A stretch of 11,843 bases of DNA, from NCBI GenBank assembly GCA_910588225.1, contig CAJUQT010000048.1:12560-24402 (forward strand). Reading direction: 5' to 3'. The DNA comes from an uncultured Acetatifactor sp. GTDB lineage: Bacteria > Bacillota > Clostridia > Lachnospirales > Lachnospiraceae. A program made the translations under genes and the position numbers. Each line of letters opens with the position of its first letter. Position 1 is the stretch's first letter. A model generated the notes under the pieces. That model worked only from the letters and a program-made list of their open reading frames with translations, was not told where the DNA came from and searched no databases. Below, in pieces: positions 1 to 6,037 of this stretch.

Positions 1-127
1 TTCTATTATAGCATTTTGATAATAGAATCTTGTCTTAGATTCTATTATAGCATTTTGATAATAGAATCTTGTCTTAGATTCTATTATAGCATTTCGATAA
101 TAGAATCTTGTCTTAGATTCTATTATA
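1..127. repeat. 39-bp palindromic tandem repeat, 3 full units plus a truncated fourth
   Basis: Units begin at 1, 40 and 79, and a truncated fourth begins at 118 and keeps about 10 bases; the array probably continues left of the window. Units are identical except for one T-to-C change at about base 95 in unit 3. Two hairpins compete within the array. The first pairs TTCTATTAT with ATAATAGAA over a 9-nt loop (1-9/19-27, 40-48/58-66, 79-87/97-105). The second pairs ATAATAGAATCT with AGATTCTATTAT over a 6-nt loop (19-30/37-48, 58-69/76-87, 97-108/115-126). Because 39 is a multiple of three, the array leaves a repetitive reading frame open, but that frame has no ribosome binding site and is probably not coding. 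The stretch is far more AT-rich than its surroundings. Function unknown. Confidence 0.9.
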
Positions 128-228
128 TACAATGCTCAGGTGATTTTAAAGGATTTTCTACAATTTATGTCTCAGTCACAAAAGGTGCAGGGAATATGCG
201 TTTTAGCGCTCGAAAATCCCGCAAAACG

Positions 229-267
229 GAAAGCCGTGCGGACTCCTGAAGCTCTCCCCACGGCTTT
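229..267 (-). terminator. Hairpin terminator of the sugar isomerase/oxidoreductase cluster
   Basis: AAAGCCGTG (230-238) pairs with CACGGCTTT (259-267), and GGA/TCC extends the stem inward. It lies about 20 bases past the stop codon of the last cluster gene, where a transcript end is expected. The T-tract on the minus strand is weak (CTTTCCGTTTTG), so termination may be incomplete. Confidence 0.5.
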
Positions 268-285
268 TACATCTTTACCATAACC

Positions 286-1062
286 TTACAGTATCAGATT
301 TTTAAAATACCCAATGGTATAATCCACACCCTTGTCACCCAGCTCACCCTTCCAGTTGGCAGAATGAGGCTCGATGCTCAGGCACTTGTCATATCCTTTT
401 GCATAAAGAATTGCCAGGAACGCCCCCCAGTTGGTCTGATCCATGCCTGCCGGCGGATCGTCGAATCTTTCTCCGTCGATTACAAGAGACCCCTTCAGAT
501 GGACATGAAGGAAACGGTCTCCCCAGTCTCTGGTCTCCTTCAGGTAATCCCCGCCGTCATAGATGCAGTGAGAAGGATCATACTTGATATATAAATCCTT
601 CAGATATCCGTGAATCATAGTATAGGCCATGGGCGTGCAGACAAAATTATTCCATCTGCAGTTATAGACGGCAATTTTGACTCCTTTTTCCGCACCAAAG
701 GCAATCAGCTTCTCAAAGTAGGAAATTGCCAGTCCGCAGTTCTCATAATAGGACAGCTCCTCCGCATAATTGCAGCCGGTAATGTACACGCCGCAGTTTA
801 AACTGGCCGTCGCCTCGATCAATCTGTATTCCAGCTCCAGTTCCTCCTGGCAGATGCCGTCCTTCCCAATGCGGTTGCTTCCCCATCTTCCCACCGCACC
901 CACAGGCATCTCATACTCCTGACTTCTTCTGCGGATGCTTTCCAGGTTATCCAGGAACTCCTGTGCTCTGCTGTTCACGTCAAGCTCAATAAATTCCATT
1001 CCCTGTTCTTTCGCGCTCTGAAAATCTGCTTCTTCAAACCACGCAATTCTTCCCAGCTTCAT
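286..1062 (-). CDS. Sugar phosphate isomerase/epimerase family protein (TIM barrel, 258 aa)
   Basis: Probable cytosolic metal-dependent sugar isomerase, epimerase or related lyase of the xylose-isomerase-like TIM-barrel superfamily (AP endonuclease 2 fold). Visible family landmarks are KYDPSH (D162, H165), HVHLKG (H186, H188) and SIEPHS (E231, H233) at the ends of late barrel strands, where the divalent metal is normally bound. The position that usually carries the first metal-ligand Glu (typically V-A-L-E-N-H/P) reads VKIAVYNC here, with Y133-N134 in place of Glu. The subfamily may therefore bind metal differently or have specialised chemistry. The start has a good AAGGAAGG ribosome binding site at 1071-1078. 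It is the last gene of the minus-strand cluster, 92 bp after the preceding oxidoreductase gene. Length is normal for the family. The substrate is not predictable; a 3-keto sugar or inosose made by the neighbouring oxidoreductases is an inference. Confidence 0.85.
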   Translation of the reverse strand: MKLGRIAWFEEADFQSAKEQGMEFIELDVNSRAQEFLDNLESIRRRSQEYEMPVGAVGRWGSNRIGKDGICQEELELEYRLIEATASLNCGVYITGCNYAEELSYYENCGLAISYFEKLIAFGAEKGVKIAVYNCRWNNFVCTPMAYTMIHGYLKDLYIKYDPSHCIYDGGDYLKETRDWGDRFLHVHLKGSLVIDGERFDDPPAGMDQTNWGAFLAILYAKGYDKCLSIEPHSANWKGELGDKGVDYTIGYFKNLIL

Positions 1063-1154
1063 TCTTCCATCCTTCCTTTCTCGCAGGTTTCCGCTTCCTT
1101 TTAGATGAATCTCGATTAGAAATAGGCATAACCGTTCAGGCTCCGTCCGAATTG

Positions 1155-2228
1155 CTACAGATAAATTGCCTTCCCGGTTCTGCCGGACTCATAGACAGCT
1201 TCCAAAATCTGTGTCACCACCATGGCCTGCCTGGGCTCCACCGTCAGCGGCTCGCCGTTAACCACCGCATTGTAGAATACTCTCTGCTCCACATCGCTGC
1301 CTTTCTCTTCCTTTCCGTCATAGAAAGCCACGCCGCCTGCATTCAGGTCCGGTTTCTCCACGCACTGTCTGCCGTGATTGACACGGTTGATTCTCAGCCC
1401 GTCCACCATGTCGGCTCCCGCTTTCGTCCCGCACAGCGTGGTCTGGGCTTCTCTCACATCCAGGCTGTTCAGAGCCCAGGATGCCTCCAGATGAATGGTC
1501 GCTCCGTTCTTCATCTTGATAAATCCAAAGGCGGAATCCTCCACCGTAAATACATTTGGATCCCAGTCTCCCCAGGCATTGCCTGTCTCTGTCTGGTCCG
1601 CAAGCTTACGGTACACAGAACCGGTCACCATCTCCGGCTCGTAATTATTCATCATCCACAGAGTCAGGTCCAGGGCATGGGTTCCAATGTCAATCAGCGG
1701 CCCACCTCCCTGCTTCTCCTCATCCAGAAATACCCCCCATGTGGGAACGGCTCTCCGGCGGACTGCATGGGCCCTGGCATAGTAGATATCTCCCAGTTCT
1801 CCGGCCTCACAAGCCTTCTTCAAATATATGGAATCAGTGCGGTAACGATTCTGATAACCGATGGTCAGAATCTTCCCGGTGCGCTCTGCTGTCTCCACCA
1901 TAGCTTTGGCTTCCGCGTACGTTTTTGCCATGGGCTTCTCGCACATGACATGTTTGCCCGCCTCCAGCGCCGCAATGCTGACAGGGGCATGAGAGCTGTT
2001 GGGTGTCAGTACATAAACCGCCTCCACGTCCTCTTTCAGAAGTTCTGTGTAATCAGTATAAACCCTTGCATCCGCTGTTCCGTATTCTTCTTTCGCTTTC
2101 TGTGCTCTTTCTTCTATCAGATCACAGAACGCCGCAATCTCGAAATTTCCGTTTTTCTTCATGGCAGGCAGATGCTTCCCGTTTGCAATTCCGCCGCAGC
2201 CGACGACGCCTACTCTCAGTTTTCTCAT
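1155..2228 (-). CDS. Gfo/Idh/MocA family NAD(P)-dependent oxidoreductase (357 aa)
   Basis: Cytosolic dehydrogenase that oxidises or reduces a hydroxyl of a sugar, sugar derivative or cyclitol with NAD(P). The N-terminal Rossmann domain opens with GVVGCGGIANGKH (residues 7-19, GxGGxA dinucleotide loop). CEKPMA follows (E97-K98-P99, the family lysine motif), then GGGPLIDIGTHALDL in the substrate domain with D180, H184 and D187 as the usual catalytic set. Length is typical. An in-frame GTG at 2237 sits one base from the GGAGG ribosome binding site and is too close, so the ATG at 2228 (spacing about 10) is chosen. It is the third gene of the cluster, 56 bp after the other oxidoreductase gene. The two oxidoreductases share only the family motifs (here GTHALDL, there GVHLLD) and clearly differ in sequence, which suggests different substrates or steps rather than a recent duplication. 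Confidence 0.9.
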   Translation of the reverse strand: MRKLRVGVVGCGGIANGKHLPAMKKNGNFEIAAFCDLIEERAQKAKEEYGTADARVYTDYTELLKEDVEAVYVLTPNSSHAPVSIAALEAGKHVMCEKPMAKTYAEAKAMVETAERTGKILTIGYQNRYRTDSIYLKKACEAGELGDIYYARAHAVRRRAVPTWGVFLDEEKQGGGPLIDIGTHALDLTLWMMNNYEPEMVTGSVYRKLADQTETGNAWGDWDPNVFTVEDSAFGFIKMKNGATIHLEASWALNSLDVREAQTTLCGTKAGADMVDGLRINRVNHGRQCVEKPDLNAGGVAFYDGKEEKGSDVEQRVFYNAVVNGEPLTVEPRQAMVVTQILEAVYESGRTGKAIYL

Positions 2229-2284
2229 TTTTCTCACTCCTCCTTTTCCGACAAATGCGCTTTCTTCTGTCTTCCTGACGCATC

Positions 2285-3331
2285 TTATTCAAAGGGAATC
2301 ACTTCACCCGTCTTTGCCGATTTGGAGACTGCCTCCATCAGCCGCATGACTCTTGCCACTTCATCCAGACGGATTCTGCTTTCTTCCCGGCCTTCCAGCA
2401 CTGCCATCACATTGTGGTAAAATTCTCTTACGTCGCTTTTTACCACAGGAAGCTCTTCTGTAAAAATGCTGTCTTCCCTTCTGGGCGCCATGGTTTTGGT
2501 CAGGCCGGCCGCCGTGATTACAGGCGTCACATCCTTCTCATCCACCCCGGAAGCCCGCACTATTTTACCGTTCATTTCCCAATCCTCGATTATCGCCGTT
2601 CCATCGGTTCCCAGCACATACCACCTGGGAAGGGAAATGAAATTGCTCGTCCCCACTTCTACCAACGCGTTGACTCCGTTTTCAAATACAAGTTCCGCCC
2701 GGAAGCCGTCATCCACCAGCTGGTTGGTCACATTCGTCTCCGCGCCGTATACACTGCGGATGGGCACACCCGGGAACAGGAGCAGCATCTGATCCAGAAG
2801 ATGTACCCCCCAGTCCAGAATCATTCCGCCTCCATGTTCCCGCTCCTGCCGCCAGTCACCGGGAATTCCCCGGGAACCATGTACCCTGGATTCCAACCGG
2901 AAAAGCTCTCCCAGCTTTCCCTCTTCCAGAATCTTCTTCACCGTCAGAAAATCTTCGTCCCAGCGTCTGTTCTGATGGACCGTCAGAAATCGCCCTGTCT
3001 CCTCCGCTGTCTTCCGCATTTCCTGCAAATCCTCGGAGCTGAGCGTAACAGGCTTCTCGCAGATGACGTTCTTTCCTGCCTTCATAGCCGCAATGGCTGC
3101 CGGTTTATGTACATCATTAGGTGTGGCAATCAGCACCAGATCCGTCTCCGGATCAGCCAGCAGCTCCTCCAGTCCTGCATATACATGGATTCCCTTTTCG
3201 GCCGCATATGTCCGCCGCTCTTCCTTAATATCCCAAATTCCAGCTATCTCCAGATTCTCGATTTTCTCAGCCTGGCTGTAATGCCATCCGGCCATTCCGC
3301 CGAATCCTACTATTGACATTTTATGTTTCAT
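2285..3331 (-). CDS. Gfo/Idh/MocA family oxidoreductase (348 aa)
   Basis: A second NAD(P)-dependent sugar or cyclitol dehydrogenase. The Rossmann loop is SIVGFGGMAGWH (residues 6-17), CEKPVT carries E92-K93-P94 by the usual alignment, and GGGMILDWGVHLLD provides D173, H177 and D180. HQNRRWDEDF (119-128) matches the conserved QNRR segment of the family. The frame is open upstream to 3406, but the ATG at 3331 is the better start: it begins the Rossmann strand (MKHKMSIVGFGG) and has GAGG at 3339-3342, seven bases away. The extra upstream codons would run through a palindromic non-coding module (3343-3405). It is the second gene of the cluster, 106 bp after the TIM-barrel gene, and is directly preceded by the second copy of the repeated leader module, so it may have its own transcriptional or translational control. 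Confidence 0.9.
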   Translation of the reverse strand: MKHKMSIVGFGGMAGWHYSQAEKIENLEIAGIWDIKEERRTYAAEKGIHVYAGLEELLADPETDLVLIATPNDVHKPAAIAAMKAGKNVICEKPVTLSSEDLQEMRKTAEETGRFLTVHQNRRWDEDFLTVKKILEEGKLGELFRLESRVHGSRGIPGDWRQEREHGGGMILDWGVHLLDQMLLLFPGVPIRSVYGAETNVTNQLVDDGFRAELVFENGVNALVEVGTSNFISLPRWYVLGTDGTAIIEDWEMNGKIVRASGVDEKDVTPVITAAGLTKTMAPRREDSIFTEELPVVKSDVREFYHNVMAVLEGREESRIRLDEVARVMRLMEAVSKSAKTGEVIPFE

Positions 3332-3340
3332 TATTTGACC

Positions 3341-3405
3341 TCTATTCCAGTTCCGTAAATGTTCTTCCCGGCACCGGAATGAACACTTACTGTATTTCAG
3401 TTCCA
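3341..3405 (-). promoter_or_regulatory. Repeated palindromic leader module, copy 2 (before the 348-aa oxidoreductase)
   Basis: In minus-strand orientation: GGAACTGAAATACA, then a hairpin, then CGGAACTGGAATAGAGG running into the ribosome binding site. The hairpin pairs 3381-3390 with 3355-3364 (GTAAGTGTTC with GAACATTTAC, one G-T wobble) and TTCC with GGAA inside, with one bulge. The layout matches the module at 4424-4490, but the stem sequence differs while pairing is kept. It is either an operator repeated inside the operon or a structured leader RNA. Confidence 0.6.
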
Positions 3406-3419
3406 CGCATACGTTTCCC

Positions 3420-3437
3420 GCTGCCGTTTCCGGCAGC
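3420..3437. other. Short perfect stem-loop directly after a stop codon
   Basis: GCTGCCG (3420-3426) pairs with CGGCAGC (3431-3437) over TTTC. It abuts the stop codon of the 323-aa TIM-barrel gene. No T-tract follows on the minus strand, so it is more likely an intercistronic RNA-stability or partial-attenuation hairpin than a full terminator. Confidence 0.45.
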
Positions 3438-4409
3438 TCAGGCCCAGTACATGGCCCCTCTGTCCTCCTGAATCAACACATTCTGAAGGAAACGAATGGC
3501 CTTTTCCAGACCTTCCTTTCCGGACATCAGGCCGTCTTCATGCTCTATACTGACAGCATAATCATATCCCACCATACGAAGCTGCGAGATAATATTTTTC
3601 CAGTAATCCTCACCATGTCCATATCCCACAGTGCGGAATATCCAGGAGCGTTCCAGCTCTTCTCCGTAATGTGTGGTATCCAGCACACCGTTCATCGCCG
3701 TGTTCACCGCATCGATTCCGGTATCTTTTGCGTGAAAATGGAAGATGGCGCCTTCCTTCCCCAGCTCTCTGATGGAGACACCGGGATCCATTCCCTGCCA
3801 GATCAGATGGCTTGGATCAAAGTTAGCCCCAATCTGCGGTCCCACTTCCCTGCGAAGTCTGAGAAGGGTCTTCGTATTGTACACACAGAAGCCCGGGTGC
3901 AGTTCCAGCGCAATCTTCGACACCCCGTGAGCCTCTGCAAAAGCCGCCTTCTCCTTCCAGTACGGAACCAATACCTCGTTCCACTGATACTCCAGAATCT
4001 CACTGAAGTCCTCCGGCCATGGACAGGTCACCCAGTTTGGCGTCACATCCTCTCTGCTGCCGCCCGGACAGCCGGAAAATGTATTTACCACCGGCACTTT
4101 AAGCTTCTCCGCCAGAAGAATGGCATTGGTAAAATCCTCCTCAAAGCGCTGTGCCACTTTTGGGTTGGGGTGCACCATGTTCCCATGACTGCTCAGGGCA
4201 CTGATTTCCAGATGATATTTATCCAGTGTCTCCAGAAAAGCCGCTCTTTTCCTCTCATTTGCCAGAAGCTCCGCCCCGTCGCAATGGGCCTTTCCCGGAA
4301 ATCCTCCACACCCGATTTCCACCATCTGCACGCCTCTCTCCGCCAGGAATCTGCAGGCCTCCTCAAAGTGCAGATCGCCCAGCGCTACCGTGAATGTTCC
4401 CAGTTTCAT
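3438..4409 (-). CDS. Sugar phosphate isomerase/epimerase family protein (TIM barrel, 323 aa)
   Basis: Cytosolic metal-dependent TIM-barrel enzyme of the xylose-isomerase-like superfamily. All four usual metal-ligand positions can be seen: ALELHPGF (E169, H171), NFDPSHL (D198, H201), HFHAKD (H224, H226) and SIEHED (E289). A longer insertion after residue 110 (FSGCPGGSRED, then WPEDF) and the VLDTTHYGEELERSWIFRTVGYGH segment (242-265) over the active site suggest a carbohydrate larger than a simple phospho-pentose, by inference. The start at 4409 has AAGGAGG at 4418-4424, eight bases away; an in-frame ATG at 4439 lies inside the leader hairpin and is rejected. This is the first gene of the cluster. 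Homologues with oxidoreductase neighbours include isomerases, 3-keto-sugar enzymes and C-glycoside deglycosidase subunits; sequence alone does not choose among them. Confidence 0.88.
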   Translation of the reverse strand: MKLGTFTVALGDLHFEEACRFLAERGVQMVEIGCGGFPGKAHCDGAELLANERKRAAFLETLDKYHLEISALSSHGNMVHPNPKVAQRFEEDFTNAILLAEKLKVPVVNTFSGCPGGSREDVTPNWVTCPWPEDFSEILEYQWNEVLVPYWKEKAAFAEAHGVSKIALELHPGFCVYNTKTLLRLRREVGPQIGANFDPSHLIWQGMDPGVSIRELGKEGAIFHFHAKDTGIDAVNTAMNGVLDTTHYGEELERSWIFRTVGYGHGEDYWKNIISQLRMVGYDYAVSIEHEDGLMSGKEGLEKAIRFLQNVLIQEDRGAMYWA

Positions 4410-4423
4410 TATATTTACCTCCT

Positions 4424-4490
4424 TATTTAAGTTCCGCAATGTTCCTCCTGTACACTTCGGAACATTGCTGATTTCAGTTCCGTAACGTTC
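4424..4490 (-). promoter_or_regulatory. Repeated palindromic leader module, copy 1 (before the first cluster gene)
   Basis: In minus-strand orientation: GAACGTTACGGAACTGAAAT (4490-4471), then a 10-bp perfect hairpin (GCAATGTTCC 4468-4459, 13-nt loop, GGAACATTGC 4445-4436), then CGGAACTTAAATAAGGAGG running into the ribosome binding site. The two flanking blocks form a 21-bp direct repeat (4470-4490 and 4424-4444, about 16 of 21 identical). AraC-family proteins often bind paired direct repeats, so these may be sites for the adjacent regulator. The promoter itself is unclear; TATCAT on the minus strand at 4512-4507 is a possible -10 box without a good -35 box. Confidence 0.6.
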
Positions 4491-4511
4491 ATGATTCCTT
4501 TACTTCATGAT

Positions 4512-4552
4512 AAAAAAAAACAGCAAAATAAGATAGATTCTTTCTGCTGTTT
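4512..4552 (-). terminator. Rho-independent terminator of the araC-type gene
   Basis: AAACAGCA (minus, 4552-4545) pairs with TGCTGTTT (4525-4518), with an inner AAGA/TCTT pairing, and nine T follow on the minus strand (4520-4512). It lies 15 bases after the regulator's stop codon. It separates the regulator transcript from the cluster below, so that cluster needs its own promoter between about 4430 and 4515. Confidence 0.85.
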
Positions 4553-4567
4553 ATCCATACGATTCTG

Positions 4568-5398
4568 CTATTTATTTTTCTTCAAAACCTCCGAGGGCGC
4601 GCAGTTATAGTACCTCCGAAACTGTCTTGCAAAATGATTATAATCTGTAAATCCCACACTGTTTGCAATTTCCGCCACCGTTCCTTCTCCCCTTTTCAGC
4701 AGGTTCATGGCCTTTTTTATTCTTACTTCATTTATATACTGTAACGGCGGCATTTCCATGCTTTCTTTAAACAGATGCAGAAATCTGCCCTCGCTCAGAT
4801 AGACAAGCTCGGCCAGTTCCCTGTTGCAGATTTGTCTGGAATAATTTGTCTTGATATAATCCAGCACCCTGTTCAGCCGTTCCAGCTGCTTCTTCCGCTT
4901 ATCGCTCTCGCGCTCTGTCAACGTTTTTACCGCATATCTGCGCGCCAGATGGACAATCAGCTTCAGCAGCTCTCCCTTGCAGCTCAGATGATAGCCAATC
5001 TCCTTCCTCTGAAATTCTTCATTAATCACAGACATAATCCTGTCTATAACTTCATCCTTTTCTATCAGAGACTCAAACAGAATATCTCTGTCCGCCAGTT
5101 CCCTGGAAAAATCTTCCATCCTGAAAATAATTACCAGGACTTCCATATAACTTCCGTCACAATAGCCCGCATGCAGTTCATTGCTGTTGGCAATTACCAG
5201 ATTTCCTTTTCCGGCCCATATTTCCTTCTGATTCAGTTGCAGCAAAGTCTTGCCCTTCAGTACATAATGAAGCTCCACATGTTCATGCCAGTGAGGAGCA
5301 AAATACCATTTCTTTTTATCTCCCCTGTTGACGAACACCTGCACCGGAAATTCCGGATCCGACAGAACTTTCTGCTCGTATAATTCAAGTGATTGCAT
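4568..5398 (-). CDS. AraC family transcriptional regulator (276 aa)
   Basis: DNA-binding regulator with an N-terminal cupin-like sensor domain and a C-terminal double helix-turn-helix. The sensor has PHWHEHVELHYVLKG (35-49) and a later NSNELHAG (71-78), the usual AraC_binding pattern. The DNA-binding domain spans about 175-272, with HTH1 near ICNRELAELVYLSEGRFLHLF and HTH2 near TVAEIANSVGFTDYNHFARQF, ending in the normal RRYYNCAPSEVLKK. The frame is open to an ATG at 5458, but that codon has no ribosome binding site and lies between the -35 and -10 boxes of the gene's own promoter (5447-5475). The ATG at 5398 has GGAG at nine bases and is chosen; the ATG at 5407 is possible. It probably activates the adjacent cluster in response to a sugar or its metabolite. 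Confidence 0.9.
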   Translation of the reverse strand: MQSLELYEQKVLSDPEFPVQVFVNRGDKKKWYFAPHWHEHVELHYVLKGKTLLQLNQKEIWAGKGNLVIANSNELHAGYCDGSYMEVLVIIFRMEDFSRELADRDILFESLIEKDEVIDRIMSVINEEFQRKEIGYHLSCKGELLKLIVHLARRYAVKTLTERESDKRKKQLERLNRVLDYIKTNYSRQICNRELAELVYLSEGRFLHLFKESMEMPPLQYINEVRIKKAMNLLKRGEGTVAEIANSVGFTDYNHFARQFRRYYNCAPSEVLKKNK

Positions 5399-5446
5399 TG
5401 TTGTCATCTCCTCCGGACCATGTCCGAATCTGTCGCTTCTGTTCTC

Positions 5447-5475
5447 ATGATAGTTCATCTATATGCACGCGTCAA
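5447..5475 (-). promoter_or_regulatory. Sigma-A-type promoter of the AraC-family regulator
   Basis: Minus strand: TTGACG (5475-5470), exactly 17 bases, TATCAT (5452-5447). Transcription should begin near 5440, giving a leader of about 40 nt before the ATG at 5398. This excludes the upstream ATG at 5458. Confidence 0.75.
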
Positions 5476-5565
5476 GAACTTTCCGGATTATGGCAGCAGC
5501 AATCTGTCACAAACTTTTGTTAATTTTCCGCCGCACTGGCAATACTGATTGCGGAGGTGATTTTT

Positions 5566-5871
5566 ATGGGAAACAAACGAAACGACACAGAACTAACCGC
5601 CGCACTGGCTAAAAACACGCTGGATGAGATTCCCCAGGCAAAATCCAATGCCAGTGAAATCGTCGGCCTGGTAAAGCACAGCGGTAAAATTGACGGCTAT
5701 CAGCTGTCCAATGGTTCCACCGTCAGCAAAGAAGAAGGTATCCGTATGGCAAAAAACGGAGAAATCAAAGGTGTGGGAGTCGCCCACCGGGGAGAGACCG
5801 AATACCTGAAATCCATTCCTGATAACTCTGAAAACAATAACCTCGGCAGTCTTCCCTCGATTTCGGGATAA
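5566..5871 (+). CDS. DUF3892 domain-containing small protein (101 aa)
   Basis: Small soluble protein that matches the DUF3892 pattern: SEIVGLVKHSGKIDGYQLSNGSTVSKEEGIRMAKNGEIKGVGVAHRGETEYLKSIPD, followed by NNNLGSLPSI. This is a conserved glycine-rich beta domain of unknown function that is frequent in Firmicutes. The start at ATG 5566 has GGAGG at 5553-5557 with spacing of eight; an in-frame GTG at 5557 overlaps the ribosome binding site and is rejected. No signal peptide, membrane segment or catalytic motif is visible. It is transcribed divergently from the AraC-type gene and converges on the GNAT gene. CCGCCGCACTGGC occurs at 5528-5540 and again at 5597-5609 inside the gene, a 13-bp direct repeat. 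No convincing promoter was found; TTGTTA-18-AATACT (5518-5546) would start transcription inside the ribosome binding site. Function unknown. Confidence 0.85.
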   Translation: MGNKRNDTELTAALAKNTLDEIPQAKSNASEIVGLVKHSGKIDGYQLSNGSTVSKEEGIRMAKNGEIKGVGVAHRGETEYLKSIPDNSENNNLGSLPSISG

Positions 5872-5883
5872 TACCTGTCTATT

Positions 5884-6032
5884 CTGACCTGCAATCCGTC
5901 CGGGCCGGCTCAGAGCTTATTGCAGGAGTCAGGACACCTGCCGGCACAAATGTATATCCTGTACGCTTTTTGCCAATACAGACCCAAAGACGGCAGGCGA
6001 ATATACTCCTGAAATGCGTATGGCCGGCCCGG
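5884..6032. other. Structured intergenic element with nested inverted repeats
   Basis: This lies between two convergent genes. An outer 10-bp perfect inverted repeat, CCGGGCCGGC (5900-5909) and GCCGGCCCGG (6023-6032), ends six bases before the GNAT stop codon. Inside or overlapping are CTGACCTGCAAT (5884-5895) with ATTGCAGGAGTCAG (5919-5932, two-base bulge), and CCTGCCG (5937-5943) with CGGCAGG (5991-5997). No strong T-tract follows the stems, apart from CTTTTT at about 5965-5970. It may act as a bidirectional terminator, a short palindromic repeat element or an uncharacterised RNA. Confidence 0.5.
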
Positions 6033-6037
6033 ATAGT

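Noticed and set aside
1..127. Possible CRISPR array
   Set aside because: Units abut with no unique spacers between them, and no cas gene is visible.
16..249. 77-residue plus-strand open frame with a 13-residue repeat (IIESCLRFYYSIL-like)
   Set aside because: It is produced by the 39-bp DNA repeat being a multiple of three. There is no ribosome binding site, and the tail runs into a terminator hairpin.
1152..2420. 422-residue plus-strand open frame
   Set aside because: It is antisense to the 357-aa oxidoreductase, which has a full set of family motifs. The plus-strand translation has low-complexity His/Leu/Ser-rich content and no recognisable domain.
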